Origin: Mycobacterium sp. DL592
GTDB lineage: Bacteria; Actinomycetota; Actinomycetes; Mycobacteriales; Mycobacteriaceae
Length of the DNA: 64,000 bases
Direction of reading: 5' to 3'
Assembly (NCBI RefSeq): GCF_011694515.1
Contig: NZ_CP050192.1
Location: forward strand, 2,037,131 to 2,101,130
Notes under the pieces: model-generated
Databases searched by the model: none
What the model was told of the DNA's origin: nothing
What the model saw: only the letters and a program-made list of their open reading frames with translations
Shown here: in pieces, positions 55,792 to 63,232 of the stretch
How positions within the stretch are numbered: position 1 is the stretch's first letter
Layout: every line of letters begins with the position of its first letter
Position numbers and translations under genes: made by a program

Positions 55792-56562
55792 ATGTTCGGG
55801 CTTACCACGATGACACATTCGATCCGAAATCTCTGTCCCAGAGGCAAACAGCGGCTGCGGGTGGGCGCCACACCGGTGCCGCACGCCGAGATTCTCGACC
55901 ACGTCCGGGCTGATCTGCTCGAGGATGACATCGATCTGCAGATCGAGGTGCTCGAGGATTTCGACGAACTCAACACCGCGTTGGCCGCGGGCCGGCTGGA
56001 CGCGAACTTCTTCCAGTACCGGCCTTTCCTCGAGGAGTTCAACCGGCGCAGCGCCGGCAGCCTGGTTCCGGTCGTGCCGATCCACATCGAACCGTTCGGC
56101 GTCTACTCCTGCCATGTCAGCGACCCCGACACACTGCCGGAGTACGCCGAGGTCGCCCTGCCTTCGGATCCGGTCAACGTCGGCCGGTCGCTGGCGATGC
56201 TGCAACACCTCGGCCTGCTCGAGTGCACGCCCGTGACGGGCCGGCCGCTGGCCGTGCGCGACGTGCGCGCCAATCCACTGCGGCTGATCCTCAAGGAGAT
56301 CAGCGGCTGGCTGCTCGGTGACGTCGTCGAAGACTTCGACCTGGTGTTCCTGTTCGGCTACCAGGCCGTGGCGCTGGGCGTGGACACCCGCGCCGCGTTG
56401 TGCTGCGACCGCGACAATCCGCGCTACGCCGAGTACCTGGTGGCCCGCCACGACAACCACGACAGTGCCGCGATCGTGGCCCTGGGGGCCGCCCTGAACT
56501 CGCCGGGCACCCGGGATTTCATCACCACCACCTATGCCGGGCAGTTGGTGGCGGCGTTCTGA
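55792..56562 (+). CDS. NlpA/MetQ-family substrate-binding protein lacking a signal peptide
   Basis: A 256-residue MetQ/NlpA-type binding protein, related to D-methionine transport lipoproteins. LRVGATPVPHAEILDHVRAD, RLDANFFQYRPFLEEFNRRS, PIHIEPFGVYSCHVSDPDTL and VALPSDPVNVGRSLAMLQHL are the signature segments. Unlike family members, it starts MFGLTTMTHSIRNLCPRGKQ and has no signal peptide or lipobox; upstream sequence is antisense to the GS gene. No ABC transporter genes adjoin. It may be a cytoplasmic ligand-binding (sensor-like) protein for methionine or a sulfur compound. ATGs at 55792 and 55810 are alternatives. It is divergent from the SfnB/SsuD-like operon. Confidence 0.82.
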   Translation: MFGLTTMTHSIRNLCPRGKQRLRVGATPVPHAEILDHVRADLLEDDIDLQIEVLEDFDELNTALAAGRLDANFFQYRPFLEEFNRRSAGSLVPVVPIHIEPFGVYSCHVSDPDTLPEYAEVALPSDPVNVGRSLAMLQHLGLLECTPVTGRPLAVRDVRANPLRLILKEISGWLLGDVVEDFDLVFLFGYQAVALGVDTRAALCCDRDNPRYAEYLVARHDNHDSAAIVALGAALNSPGTRDFITTTYAGQLVAAF

Positions 56563-56629
56563 GCGCACAGTTGTGCTCACGTCGACGCTAACCCTGTTTC
56601 CAGCCGCCCCGGCGGCGCACAGTGGTCGC

Positions 56630-57202
56630 GTGTACCAAGCTCGTGTGCCCCTGCCTTCCGCGCCGCCGTCCGACGCGTCGGTCCGGGTGGTGCTGGTCCT
56701 GGAGGTACCCGCCGCCAACGGTGAGATTCCCACCCGCGCAGCGCAACTGGCCGACGAATTCGGCAATCTCGTCTCGCACTCCATCCCCGGCGTCCGGGCC
56801 CGCAAAGCGGTGATCACAGTGGGCAACACCCCGGTGCGCCGCACCGCGGAGGGCCCCGGCCAGCAGCGGCCCGGATTGGTGATCGACCGTCCCGGCCGCG
56901 AGGTCCTCGTAGACGGCCGCCGGGTAGACCTGACCTTCCGCGAATTCGAGTTGCTGGCCTACCTGTCGAGCTTCCCCCGCCGGGCCGTCACCCGCTCGGA
57001 ACTGATGCGTGAGGTCTGGGGCGGCGACCACGAGCAGATCGCGGCGGCTATCTCACACCGCACGGTCGACACCCACGTGCGCCGCGTCCGCGCCAAGCTC
57101 GGGCCCTACGCCCGCGCCCTGACCACGGTGCGCGGACACGGCTACCGATTCGATCCGGGCCGCGACGTCGTCAACGTCGGGCCGGTCCGCCGTCCCGCCT
57201 GA
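56630..57202 (+). CDS. Winged-helix (OmpR/PhoB-type) DNA-binding protein without receiver domain
   Basis: A 190-residue regulator. The C-terminal ~100 residues are a wHTH of the Trans_reg_C type: LVIDRPGREVLVDGRRVDLT, FRAFELL-like FREFELLAYL, RAVTRSELMREVWGGDHEQI, HRTVDTHVRRVRAKLG and RGHGYRFDP. The N-terminal ~85 residues are Ala/Val/Pro-rich and do not form a receiver domain. It is therefore not a normal response regulator; it may be regulated by ligand or by protein partners. The start is GTG at 56630; upstream in-frame codons are in a low-quality segment. It is 67 bp after the NlpA gene. Confidence 0.85.
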   Translation: MYQARVPLPSAPPSDASVRVVLVLEVPAANGEIPTRAAQLADEFGNLVSHSIPGVRARKAVITVGNTPVRRTAEGPGQQRPGLVIDRPGREVLVDGRRVDLTFREFELLAYLSSFPRRAVTRSELMREVWGGDHEQIAAAISHRTVDTHVRRVRAKLGPYARALTTVRGHGYRFDPGRDVVNVGPVRRPA

Positions 57203-57866
57203 GCCCGATCTCACGCCGTTCGTCGACGACGAACAGGATCAGCGTGACCGCGAGCAGCCCGGCGGGCAGCCAGATGGCCTGGATCCCCAGCCCACGGGTC
57301 GCGTACGCGCCCACCACCGCGCCGGCGGCGAAGAACACGATCAGCAGCGCGTACGTGCGGCACGCGGCGCGAGCCTCGGCGTCGCGATCGACCAGGCCGG
57401 CATAGCCGAACTCGACGAAGCGCATGATGTTGCCGGTCGTCGCCAGGGGGATGTAGGTGAGATCGCCGATGCTGCGGAACAACCCGATCTGGATTCCGGC
57501 GACGAACGAGATCGGCACCGTGATGTAGATGTTCGGCACCGACGCGGGCACGAAGCCGATCACGGCCAGCACGATGACCTGAACCAGCATTGTCCAGCGC
57601 AGCGGGTGCTTGAGATGCCGCTCGACGCGCCCCGACTTCAGGTACGCCGACAGCGCGACCCCGGCGACGAAGGCCACGATCGGCCAGACGTGAGCCAGCG
57701 CGGCGGTGCCGTGGCGCTCACTGGCATCGATCGCGAAGAAGATGACATTGCCGGTCTGGACGTTGGCGAACACGTGTCCGCGCGCGATATAGGTGTGCGC
57801 GTCGAGGAACGAGTTGGCAACGGTGAGCAGCAACGCGAAGCGAAGGGTGGTCGAAGTGCGCGTCAT
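57171..57866 (-). CDS. DUF1275/YoaK-family membrane protein
   Basis: A 231-residue polytopic membrane protein with six to seven helices. Family signs are FALLLTVANSFLDAHTYIAR, GHVFANVQTGNVIFFAIDAS, VQVIVLAVIGFVPASVPNIY and the TTGNIMRF motif in the second half (YIPLATTGNIMRFVEFGYAG), which mirrors QTGNVIFF in the first, as expected for an internal duplication. No function is known. The 3' end overlaps the wHTH gene by 32 bp tail-to-tail. The start is the ATG at 57866 (MTRTSTTLRF). Confidence 0.86.
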   Translation of the reverse strand: MTRTSTTLRFALLLTVANSFLDAHTYIARGHVFANVQTGNVIFFAIDASERHGTAALAHVWPIVAFVAGVALSAYLKSGRVERHLKHPLRWTMLVQVIVLAVIGFVPASVPNIYITVPISFVAGIQIGLFRSIGDLTYIPLATTGNIMRFVEFGYAGLVDRDAEARAACRTYALLIVFFAAGAVVGAYATRGLGIQAIWLPAGLLAVTLILFVVDERREIGLRRDGGPARR

Positions 57867-57962
57867 CGATTCGCAAGCTTGCCCTAGTTCCGAAACGATC
57901 ACGACTCACAGCGCCGGACTCTAATGTCGAGCCCACAGCCACCAAGGAGGGCACGAATCCAC

Positions 57963-59246
57963 ATGGGCATCGCCACGCGAGTCAACGGTCAGGCGCCACC
58001 GGAGGTCGCTCTGGGCGACATCGATCTGGGCACCTTCGAGTTCTGGCAACTCGACGACAGCGTGCGTGACGGCGCGTTCGCGACATTGCGCCGCGAGGCC
58101 CCCATCACGTTCTTCCACGAGGTCGAATACGAGGGCGTACCGGCGGGCCCCGGCCATTGGGCGTTGACCAAACTCGACGACGTCTTCTACGCCAGCCGCC
58201 ACCCGGACATCTTCAGCTCCTACCCCAACATCACCATCGGCGACCAGATACCCGAGGTCGCCGAATACTTCGGGTCGATGATCGCCCTGGACGACCCGCG
58301 GCATGCCCGGCTGCGCAATATCGTGCGCAGCGCCTTCACCCCCAAGGTGGTCGCCCGCACCGAGGCCTCGGTGCGCGACCGTGCCCGCAGCCTGGTGGCG
58401 TCGATGATCGAGAACCACCCCGACGGCTCCGGCGAACTGGTGGCTGAGCTGTCCGGGCCGCTGCCGCTGCAGGTGATCTGCGACATGATGGGAATCCCGG
58501 AGTCCGACCATCAGCAGATCTTCGGTTGGACCAACATCATTCTCGGCTTCGGCGACCCCGACCTGACCACCGATTTCGACGAGTTCATGAAGGTCGCCAT
58601 CGACATCGGGGCCTATGCCACCGCACTGGCCGACGACCGCCGCAGCAATCCGCGCGAGGACCTGACCACCGCGCTGGTGGCCGCCGAGGTCGACGGGGAG
58701 CGGCTGACCTCCGCGGAGATCGCGTCGTTCTTCATCCTGTTGGCGGTCGCCGGCAACGAGACCACCCGCAACGCGATCAGCCACGGTGTGCTGGCGCTTA
58801 CCCGCTACCCCGATCAGCGCCGGACCTGGTGGGCCGACTTCGAAGCCACCACGCCCAGCGCGGTCGAGGAGATCGTGCGCTGGGCCTCCCCGGTGATCTA
58901 CATGCGGCGCACCGTGACCCGCGACGTCGAGTTGAGCGGCGTCAAGATGGCCGAGGGCGACAAGGTCACCATGTGGTACGCCTCGGCCAACCGCGACGAG
59001 GACAAGTTCGACAACCCCTGGCTCTTCGACGTCACCCGCACCCCGAACCACCATGTCGGATTCGGCGGCGGCGGAGCACATTTCTGTCTGGGCGCCAACC
59101 TGGCCCGCCGCGAGATCGCGGTGCTGTTCGAGGAGCTGCACAACAACATCCCCGACATCGAGGTCACCGAGGAACCGGCCATGCTGCTCTCGGCGTTCAT
59201 CCACGGGATCAAGCGGCTGCCGGTCAGCTGGACGCCACCGCGATGA
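57963..59246 (+). CDS. cyp124: CYP124 omega-hydroxylase of methyl-branched lipids
   Basis: A 427-residue P450 that follows M. tuberculosis CYP124A1 (Rv2266) across its length: ATRVNGQAPPEVALGDIDLG, RHPDIFSSYPNITIGDQIPE, YFGSMIALDDPRHARLRNIV and GDPDLTTDFDEFMKVAIDIG are nearly the same. AGNETTRNAIS, EEIVRWASPV and GGGGAHFCLGAN with haem Cys375 are the catalytic motifs. The M. tuberculosis enzyme hydroxylates terminal carbons of methyl-branched lipids, including phytanic acid, and of cholesterol. ATG at 57963 is preceded by AAGGAGG at 13 bp. The stop overlaps the cyp140 start as ATGA. Confidence 0.94.
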   Translation: MGIATRVNGQAPPEVALGDIDLGTFEFWQLDDSVRDGAFATLRREAPITFFHEVEYEGVPAGPGHWALTKLDDVFYASRHPDIFSSYPNITIGDQIPEVAEYFGSMIALDDPRHARLRNIVRSAFTPKVVARTEASVRDRARSLVASMIENHPDGSGELVAELSGPLPLQVICDMMGIPESDHQQIFGWTNIILGFGDPDLTTDFDEFMKVAIDIGAYATALADDRRSNPREDLTTALVAAEVDGERLTSAEIASFFILLAVAGNETTRNAISHGVLALTRYPDQRRTWWADFEATTPSAVEEIVRWASPVIYMRRTVTRDVELSGVKMAEGDKVTMWYASANRDEDKFDNPWLFDVTRTPNHHVGFGGGGAHFCLGANLARREIAVLFEELHNNIPDIEVTEEPAMLLSAFIHGIKRLPVSWTPPR

Positions 59247-60550
59247 AACAGCGGCTGCACTGGTTCGCCATGCACGGTGTGGTGCGGGCCGTGGCGGGGC
59301 GGTCGGCGCGCCGCGGTGACCCGCAGGCCCGGCTCGTCGCCGACCCCGCGGTCCGCGCCGACCCGGTCCCGTTCTACGAGGAGCTGCGCGCGCTGGGTCC
59401 GCTGGTGCGGTCCCGGGTCAGTTATCTGACCGTCGACCATGCGATCGCCAACGAGGTGCTGCGGTCGGACGACTTCCGGGTGATCTCGCTGGGCAGCAAT
59501 CTGCCTGCGCCCCTGCGCTGGCTGGAACGGCGTACCCGCGACGACCTGTTGCACCCGCTGCGGCCGCCGTCGCTGCTGGCCGTCGAGCCGCCGGCCCACA
59601 CCCGCTACCGCAAGACGGTGTCCTCGGTGTTCACCAGCCGGGCGGTGGCCGCGTTGCGTGACGGGGTCGAGGACGCCGCAGGGCAGCTGCTCGACGGGCT
59701 CGACGGCCTCGGCGTCGTCGACATCGTGGCCCGGTACTGTGCCCAGCTGCCCGTAGCGGTGATCAGCGACATCCTGGGTGTGCCCGAACGTGACCGGCCC
59801 CTGATCCTGGAGTTCGGCGAGCTGGCCGCTCCCAGCCTCGACGTGGGCCTGTCGTGGCAGCAGTACCAGCGGGTGCAGCGCGGTATCGCCGGGTTCAACT
59901 CGTGGCTGGCCGCTCATCTGCGCACGCTGCGCGACCATCCCGGTGAGGATCTGATGAGCCAGCTCATCCAGGTCGCCGACGACGGCGCCCTGCTCGACGA
60001 GACCGAACTTCAGGCCACCGCCGGACTCGTGCTCGCCGCCGGGTTCGAGACCACGGTCAACCTGCTGGGCAACGGAATTCGGCTGTTGCTCAACCACCCT
60101 GACCAACTGGCCGTGCTGGCCGCGGATCCCGCACTGTGGCCGAACGCCGTCGAAGAGATCCTGCGGCTGGAGTCACCAGTGCAGCTCTCGGCGCGGGTGG
60201 CGCGCCACGACACCGAGGTCGCAGGAACGAGGGTGGGGGCAGGCGAGCTGGTGGTGACCTATCTGGCCGCCGCCAACCGGGACCCCGCGGTGTTCACCGA
60301 CCCGAACCGATTCGACGTCCGGCGGGAGAACGCGGGAAAGCACCTGGCATTTTCCGGCGGACGCCATTTCTGCCTGGGGGCCGCACTCGCCCGCGCCGAA
60401 GGCGAGGTCGGGCTGCGCCGGTTCTTCACGCATTTCCCGGAGGTGCAGCTGGCCGGTCTCGGCACCCGCCGCGACACCCGGGTGCTGCGCGGCTGGGCCG
60501 AGCTGCCCGTCAGCCTCGGTACCCCGGAGCTGATCGGCTCGCGCGACTGA
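59243..60550 (+). CDS. cyp140: CYP140 family cytochrome P450
   Basis: A 435-residue P450 closely following M. tuberculosis CYP140A1 (Rv1880c): MKQRLHWFAMHGVVRAVAGR, RTRDDLLHPLRPPSLLAVEP, FTSRAVAALRDGVEDAAGQL and EFGELAAPSLDVGLSW correspond. Motifs are AGFETTVNLLGNGI (I-helix), EEILRLESPVQLSARVARHD (ExxR) and FSGGRHFCLGAALA with haem Cys377. Substrate unknown, possibly macrolide-like or lipid. It is translationally coupled to cyp124 (ATGA). In M. tuberculosis these genes are unlinked, so the operon here suggests that the two act in sequence or on the same compound. Confidence 0.93.
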   Translation: MKQRLHWFAMHGVVRAVAGRSARRGDPQARLVADPAVRADPVPFYEELRALGPLVRSRVSYLTVDHAIANEVLRSDDFRVISLGSNLPAPLRWLERRTRDDLLHPLRPPSLLAVEPPAHTRYRKTVSSVFTSRAVAALRDGVEDAAGQLLDGLDGLGVVDIVARYCAQLPVAVISDILGVPERDRPLILEFGELAAPSLDVGLSWQQYQRVQRGIAGFNSWLAAHLRTLRDHPGEDLMSQLIQVADDGALLDETELQATAGLVLAAGFETTVNLLGNGIRLLLNHPDQLAVLAADPALWPNAVEEILRLESPVQLSARVARHDTEVAGTRVGAGELVVTYLAAANRDPAVFTDPNRFDVRRENAGKHLAFSGGRHFCLGAALARAEGEVGLRRFFTHFPEVQLAGLGTRRDTRVLRGWAELPVSLGTPELIGSRD

Positions 60551-60562
60551 CGGATTGCCTTG

Positions 60563-60949
60563 TCAGCGTGGGCTATTCGGTGTCTCGACGCCGTCGGTGA
60601 CCGCCTGGGGGTCGATCGCGTCGGCGTGTGAGAGGCGTTCATCAAGAGCGTCGCGGCGTGAGGCGACCTCGGTGCGGTGCTTCTCGGCGGTGTCCTGCAG
60701 TCGGCGCGCCTCGGCCGCCTTGGCTTCGGCCTCGGCCTGCGCGGCGCGCGCCTTGGCGGCGGTTTCCTCGGCGATCGTCTCACGCCGCTGCACCGTGAGG
60801 TGTTCCTCGCGAACCTGCTCGCGGATCTCCTCGGCCTGAGCGTGGCGGCGGGTGGCCTGCTTGTTGCGGGCCAGCCACGCGATGGCGCCGATGAGGACCA
60901 CCGCAGCGATCACGCCGATGACGATCCAGACGATTGTGTTGGTGGCCAT
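60563..60949 (-). CDS. Small membrane protein with coiled-coil tail
   Basis: A 128-residue protein with one N-terminal transmembrane helix (ATNTIVWIVIGVIAAVVLIG) and a cytoplasmic Ala/Glu/Arg-rich coiled coil (EEIREQVREEHLTVQRRETI and following heptads to about residue 108). The tail SHADAIDPQAVTDGVETPNS is acidic and short. Such proteins are frequent in mycobacteria. Function unknown; a scaffold or signalling role is possible. The start is the ATG at 60949 (MATNTIVW), preceded by AAGGAGCCC. It converges with cyp140. Confidence 0.78.
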   Translation of the reverse strand: MATNTIVWIVIGVIAAVVLIGAIAWLARNKQATRRHAQAEEIREQVREEHLTVQRRETIAEETAAKARAAQAEAEAKAAEARRLQDTAEKHRTEVASRRDALDERLSHADAIDPQAVTDGVETPNSPR

Positions 60950-60990
60950 CTTGGGCTCCTTCGTCGCGCGGTGTCGCCGGCGCGGCACCG

Positions 60991-62130
60991 TCACAGACCG
61001 GCGTTCCCGTCGCGGCCATGCGCCAAACCGCTCAGCGCCACGAGCATGCCCGCCGCCGAGCGGTGCCAGGTGAAGTTCTCGGCGCGCCGCCGTGCGCAGG
61101 AGCGCCGGTGCGGCTCCGGCCGGTCGATCACGGTGGCCACCGCGCCGGCGATCGCGTGCGGGTCGTTGTCCGCGCTGGCGCCGCTGTCGGTGGACAGGAT
61201 TTCGGCGAGTGCTGAGGTCCGGGACACCACGGCCGGGGTTCCGCAGGCCAGGGCTTCCAGTGCGGCCAACCCGAAGGTTTCGTGCGGCCCGGGCGCCAGC
61301 GCCACGTCGGCCGAGGCCAGCAGGGTCGCCACGGCATTACGGGAGGAAACGTAGCCGGTGAAGTCGACCGGCAGCCCTGCCGCCTGGCGTTGCAGGCGCG
61401 CACGCAACGGGCCGTCGCCGACGATCACCAGGCGGGCGTCGACACCCGAATCACGAAGTGCAGCAAGCGCATCGATGCTACGGTCGGTGCGCTTCTCCAC
61501 CGACAGGCGCCCACAGTGCACCAGCAGCACCTGCTCGGGGGCCGCCCACCTCCGTCGGGTACTGGCACAGAATCGTCGCGGGTGAAAGGTGTCCAGGTCG
61601 ACGCCGAGGGGCACCGTCATGACGTTGCGCGCCCCGATCCGGTCGAACTCTTCGCGGGCGAAGGCGGTGGTACACAACACCGTGTCGTAGTCGGCGGCGG
61701 TTCGGCGGTTGGCGGCGTCGGCGAGTCGGCGGGCCAGCGGTGCGGGCATGATCTGGCTGGTCAGCCGGTCGAGTCGCTCGTGCGAGATCATCACCGTGGT
61801 GACACCGTGCCTGCTGCCCCACCGGCCCAGTGATCGCAGCGTGAAACGGTCCGACACCTCGATCGCATCGGGGCCCAGGCGGTCCAGGACGCCGACGACC
61901 GGTGCGGGCATGACGGCACGGTAGCCACCGGTGAATGGAATCTGCTTGGCGGGCACTGTGATTCGCACAACGCCCGTCGGCAGTCGCGCTGTGGTCGACT
62001 CGGCGCCGGGCACCACGAGGAACACCTCGTGGCCCGCGGCGACGTATTCAGCGCCCAACCGGTCCACCGCGGTGCGCAGGCCTCCCGAGCGCGGGCCGTA
62101 GAAGTTGGCGACCTGCGCGACGCGCATCAT
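60991..62130 (-). CDS. GT4-family glycosyltransferase (mannosyltransferase-like)
   Basis: A 379-residue retaining glycosyltransferase with GT-B fold. RVAQVANFYGPRSGGLRTAV is the N-terminal Gly-rich loop, LVHCGRLSVEKRTDRSIDAL holds the conserved GR..EK, RLVIVGDGPLRARLQRQAAG, then PGPHETFGLAALEALACGTP, which contains the E-x7-E motif for the sugar-nucleotide. Relatives in mycobacteria use GDP-mannose or UDP-sugars to build phosphatidylinositol mannosides or glucosyl lipids; the donor cannot be told from the sequence. No signal peptide is present. Start ATG at 62130 or 62127. Confidence 0.88.
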   Translation of the reverse strand: MMRVAQVANFYGPRSGGLRTAVDRLGAEYVAAGHEVFLVVPGAESTTARLPTGVVRITVPAKQIPFTGGYRAVMPAPVVGVLDRLGPDAIEVSDRFTLRSLGRWGSRHGVTTVMISHERLDRLTSQIMPAPLARRLADAANRRTAADYDTVLCTTAFAREEFDRIGARNVMTVPLGVDLDTFHPRRFCASTRRRWAAPEQVLLVHCGRLSVEKRTDRSIDALAALRDSGVDARLVIVGDGPLRARLQRQAAGLPVDFTGYVSSRNAVATLLASADVALAPGPHETFGLAALEALACGTPAVVSRTSALAEILSTDSGASADNDPHAIAGAVATVIDRPEPHRRSCARRRAENFTWHRSAAGMLVALSGLAHGRDGNAGL

Positions 62131-62206
62131 GGTGTTATCCGATCGCGCGCCGATGTTGAGGTGCCAACCCGGGGGCTGCGTGGCGCTGAACGAGGGGTGA
62201 ACTCCC

Positions 62207-63109
62207 TCAGGTCAGGTAACGGCCGAACCAGTCCTGCACCCGCCGCCACGCGTCGGCGGCGGCCGCGGCGTTGTAGCGCTGCCCGGTGTCGTTGAAGAAC
62301 GCGTGGTCGGCATCGGGTTCGACCACGAGGTCGTGCACCAGGCCGGCCTGCTGCAGGGCCGCTGCGGCGGCGGGCTCCGAGGAGGTCACCCGCTGGTCGA
62401 GTGCACCGTAGAAGCCCAGCACCGCCGCATTCTTGGACCCGGCGAAGTCCGGCTTGTCGGGCAGCGGCCCGTAGAACGGCACCGCCGCCGACAGCCTCGG
62501 CTCCCCCGCGGCCAGCAGGCGCCACACCAGGCCGCCGCCGAAGCAGAACCCGACAGCGGCCAGCTTCTGGCCGGGCACCCGGCGCTGCAGTTCGTCGAGG
62601 CCGGATCTGAGGTCGGCGACGAACCGCTCCGGTGCGATGCTGCCCAGCGCGGCCGTCGCCCCGGCCGGGTCGCTGAATGTCGCGGTGCCGCCCTCCTCGG
62701 AGAGCAGATCGATCGCCAGCGCCGAGTAGCCCACGCCCGCCAGCCGGCCGGCCACCGAACCGACCCAGTCGTTGAGTCCCTTGTTCTCGTGGATGACCAG
62801 AACGGCACCGCGCGGGGTGGCCGCCGGTGCCCACCGGCCCAGCAGCTGCCCGCGGGGGCCGGCCCAGCGTGCCGCCGTGGTGGGGACGGCGGTGTCCATC
62901 CCGGGTGCGGGTGTCGTGGGTGCCGACGCCGACGTCGACGCCGCCGGGGTAGCGGGCCTGGTCTGGCCGCAGGCGGCGATCAACGCGCTGGCTGCGGCGG
63001 TGCCCATCCCCAGCAGTGCCAGGCGCCGCACCGCTTCACGACGGCTCAGCAGGCCGTCGACATGGTCGGTGGCGATCTCTTCGGCGATGTAGCGCTGAAA
63101 CTCGGTCAC
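62207..63109 (-). CDS. Exported dienelactone-hydrolase-family protein with Tat/lipobox-like signal
   Basis: A 300-residue protein. The N-terminus (VTEFQRYIAEEIATDHVDGL) precedes SRREAVRRLALLGMGTAAA, a twin-arginine-like signal, and ends at IAACGQT, a lipobox-like Cys. A Ser/Thr/Pro linker follows, then the alpha/beta-hydrolase domain: VLVIHENKGLNDWVGSVAGR, the nucleophile in VGFCFGGGLVWRLLAAG (Cys, as in dienelactone hydrolases), the Asp in YGALDQRVTSSEP and the His in PDADHAFFNDTGQRYN. It is thus likely a lipid-anchored hydrolase with DLH specificity or an ester-cleaving relative. The start is GTG at 63109 (LGEVTEFQ). It is divergent from the amidohydrolase at 63233. Confidence 0.84.
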   Translation of the reverse strand: MTEFQRYIAEEIATDHVDGLLSRREAVRRLALLGMGTAAASALIAACGQTRPATPAASTSASAPTTPAPGMDTAVPTTAARWAGPRGQLLGRWAPAATPRGAVLVIHENKGLNDWVGSVAGRLAGVGYSALAIDLLSEEGGTATFSDPAGATAALGSIAPERFVADLRSGLDELQRRVPGQKLAAVGFCFGGGLVWRLLAAGEPRLSAAVPFYGPLPDKPDFAGSKNAAVLGFYGALDQRVTSSEPAAAAALQQAGLVHDLVVEPDADHAFFNDTGQRYNAAAAADAWRRVQDWFGRYLT

Positions 63110-63197
63110 CTCGCCGAGTATGCGCGCGGTGGGGAAACCTGCGCATGAAGCCTGATCAGGCGCTGTGAACACATCGAAGAAATTGTCTACTAAATCG

Positions 63198-63227
63198 TTG
63201 ACACCCGTTCGGCCACACTGTTCTATT
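63198..63227 (+). promoter_or_regulatory. SigA-like promoter for a leaderless transcript
   Basis: A -35 TTGACA (63198-63203) is followed after 18 bp by TCTATT (63222-63227). The GTG of the amidohydrolase at 63233 follows the -10 by 5 bp, so transcription would start at or next to the start codon. No ribosome-binding site is present upstream of GTG, as expected for a leaderless gene. Confidence 0.55.
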
Positions 63228-63232
63228 GAGCA

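Noticed and set aside
58526..59242. Upstream extension of the cyp140 frame into cyp124
   Set aside because: It is an out-of-frame shadow of cyp124; the ATGA at 59243 gives the family start MKQRLHW.
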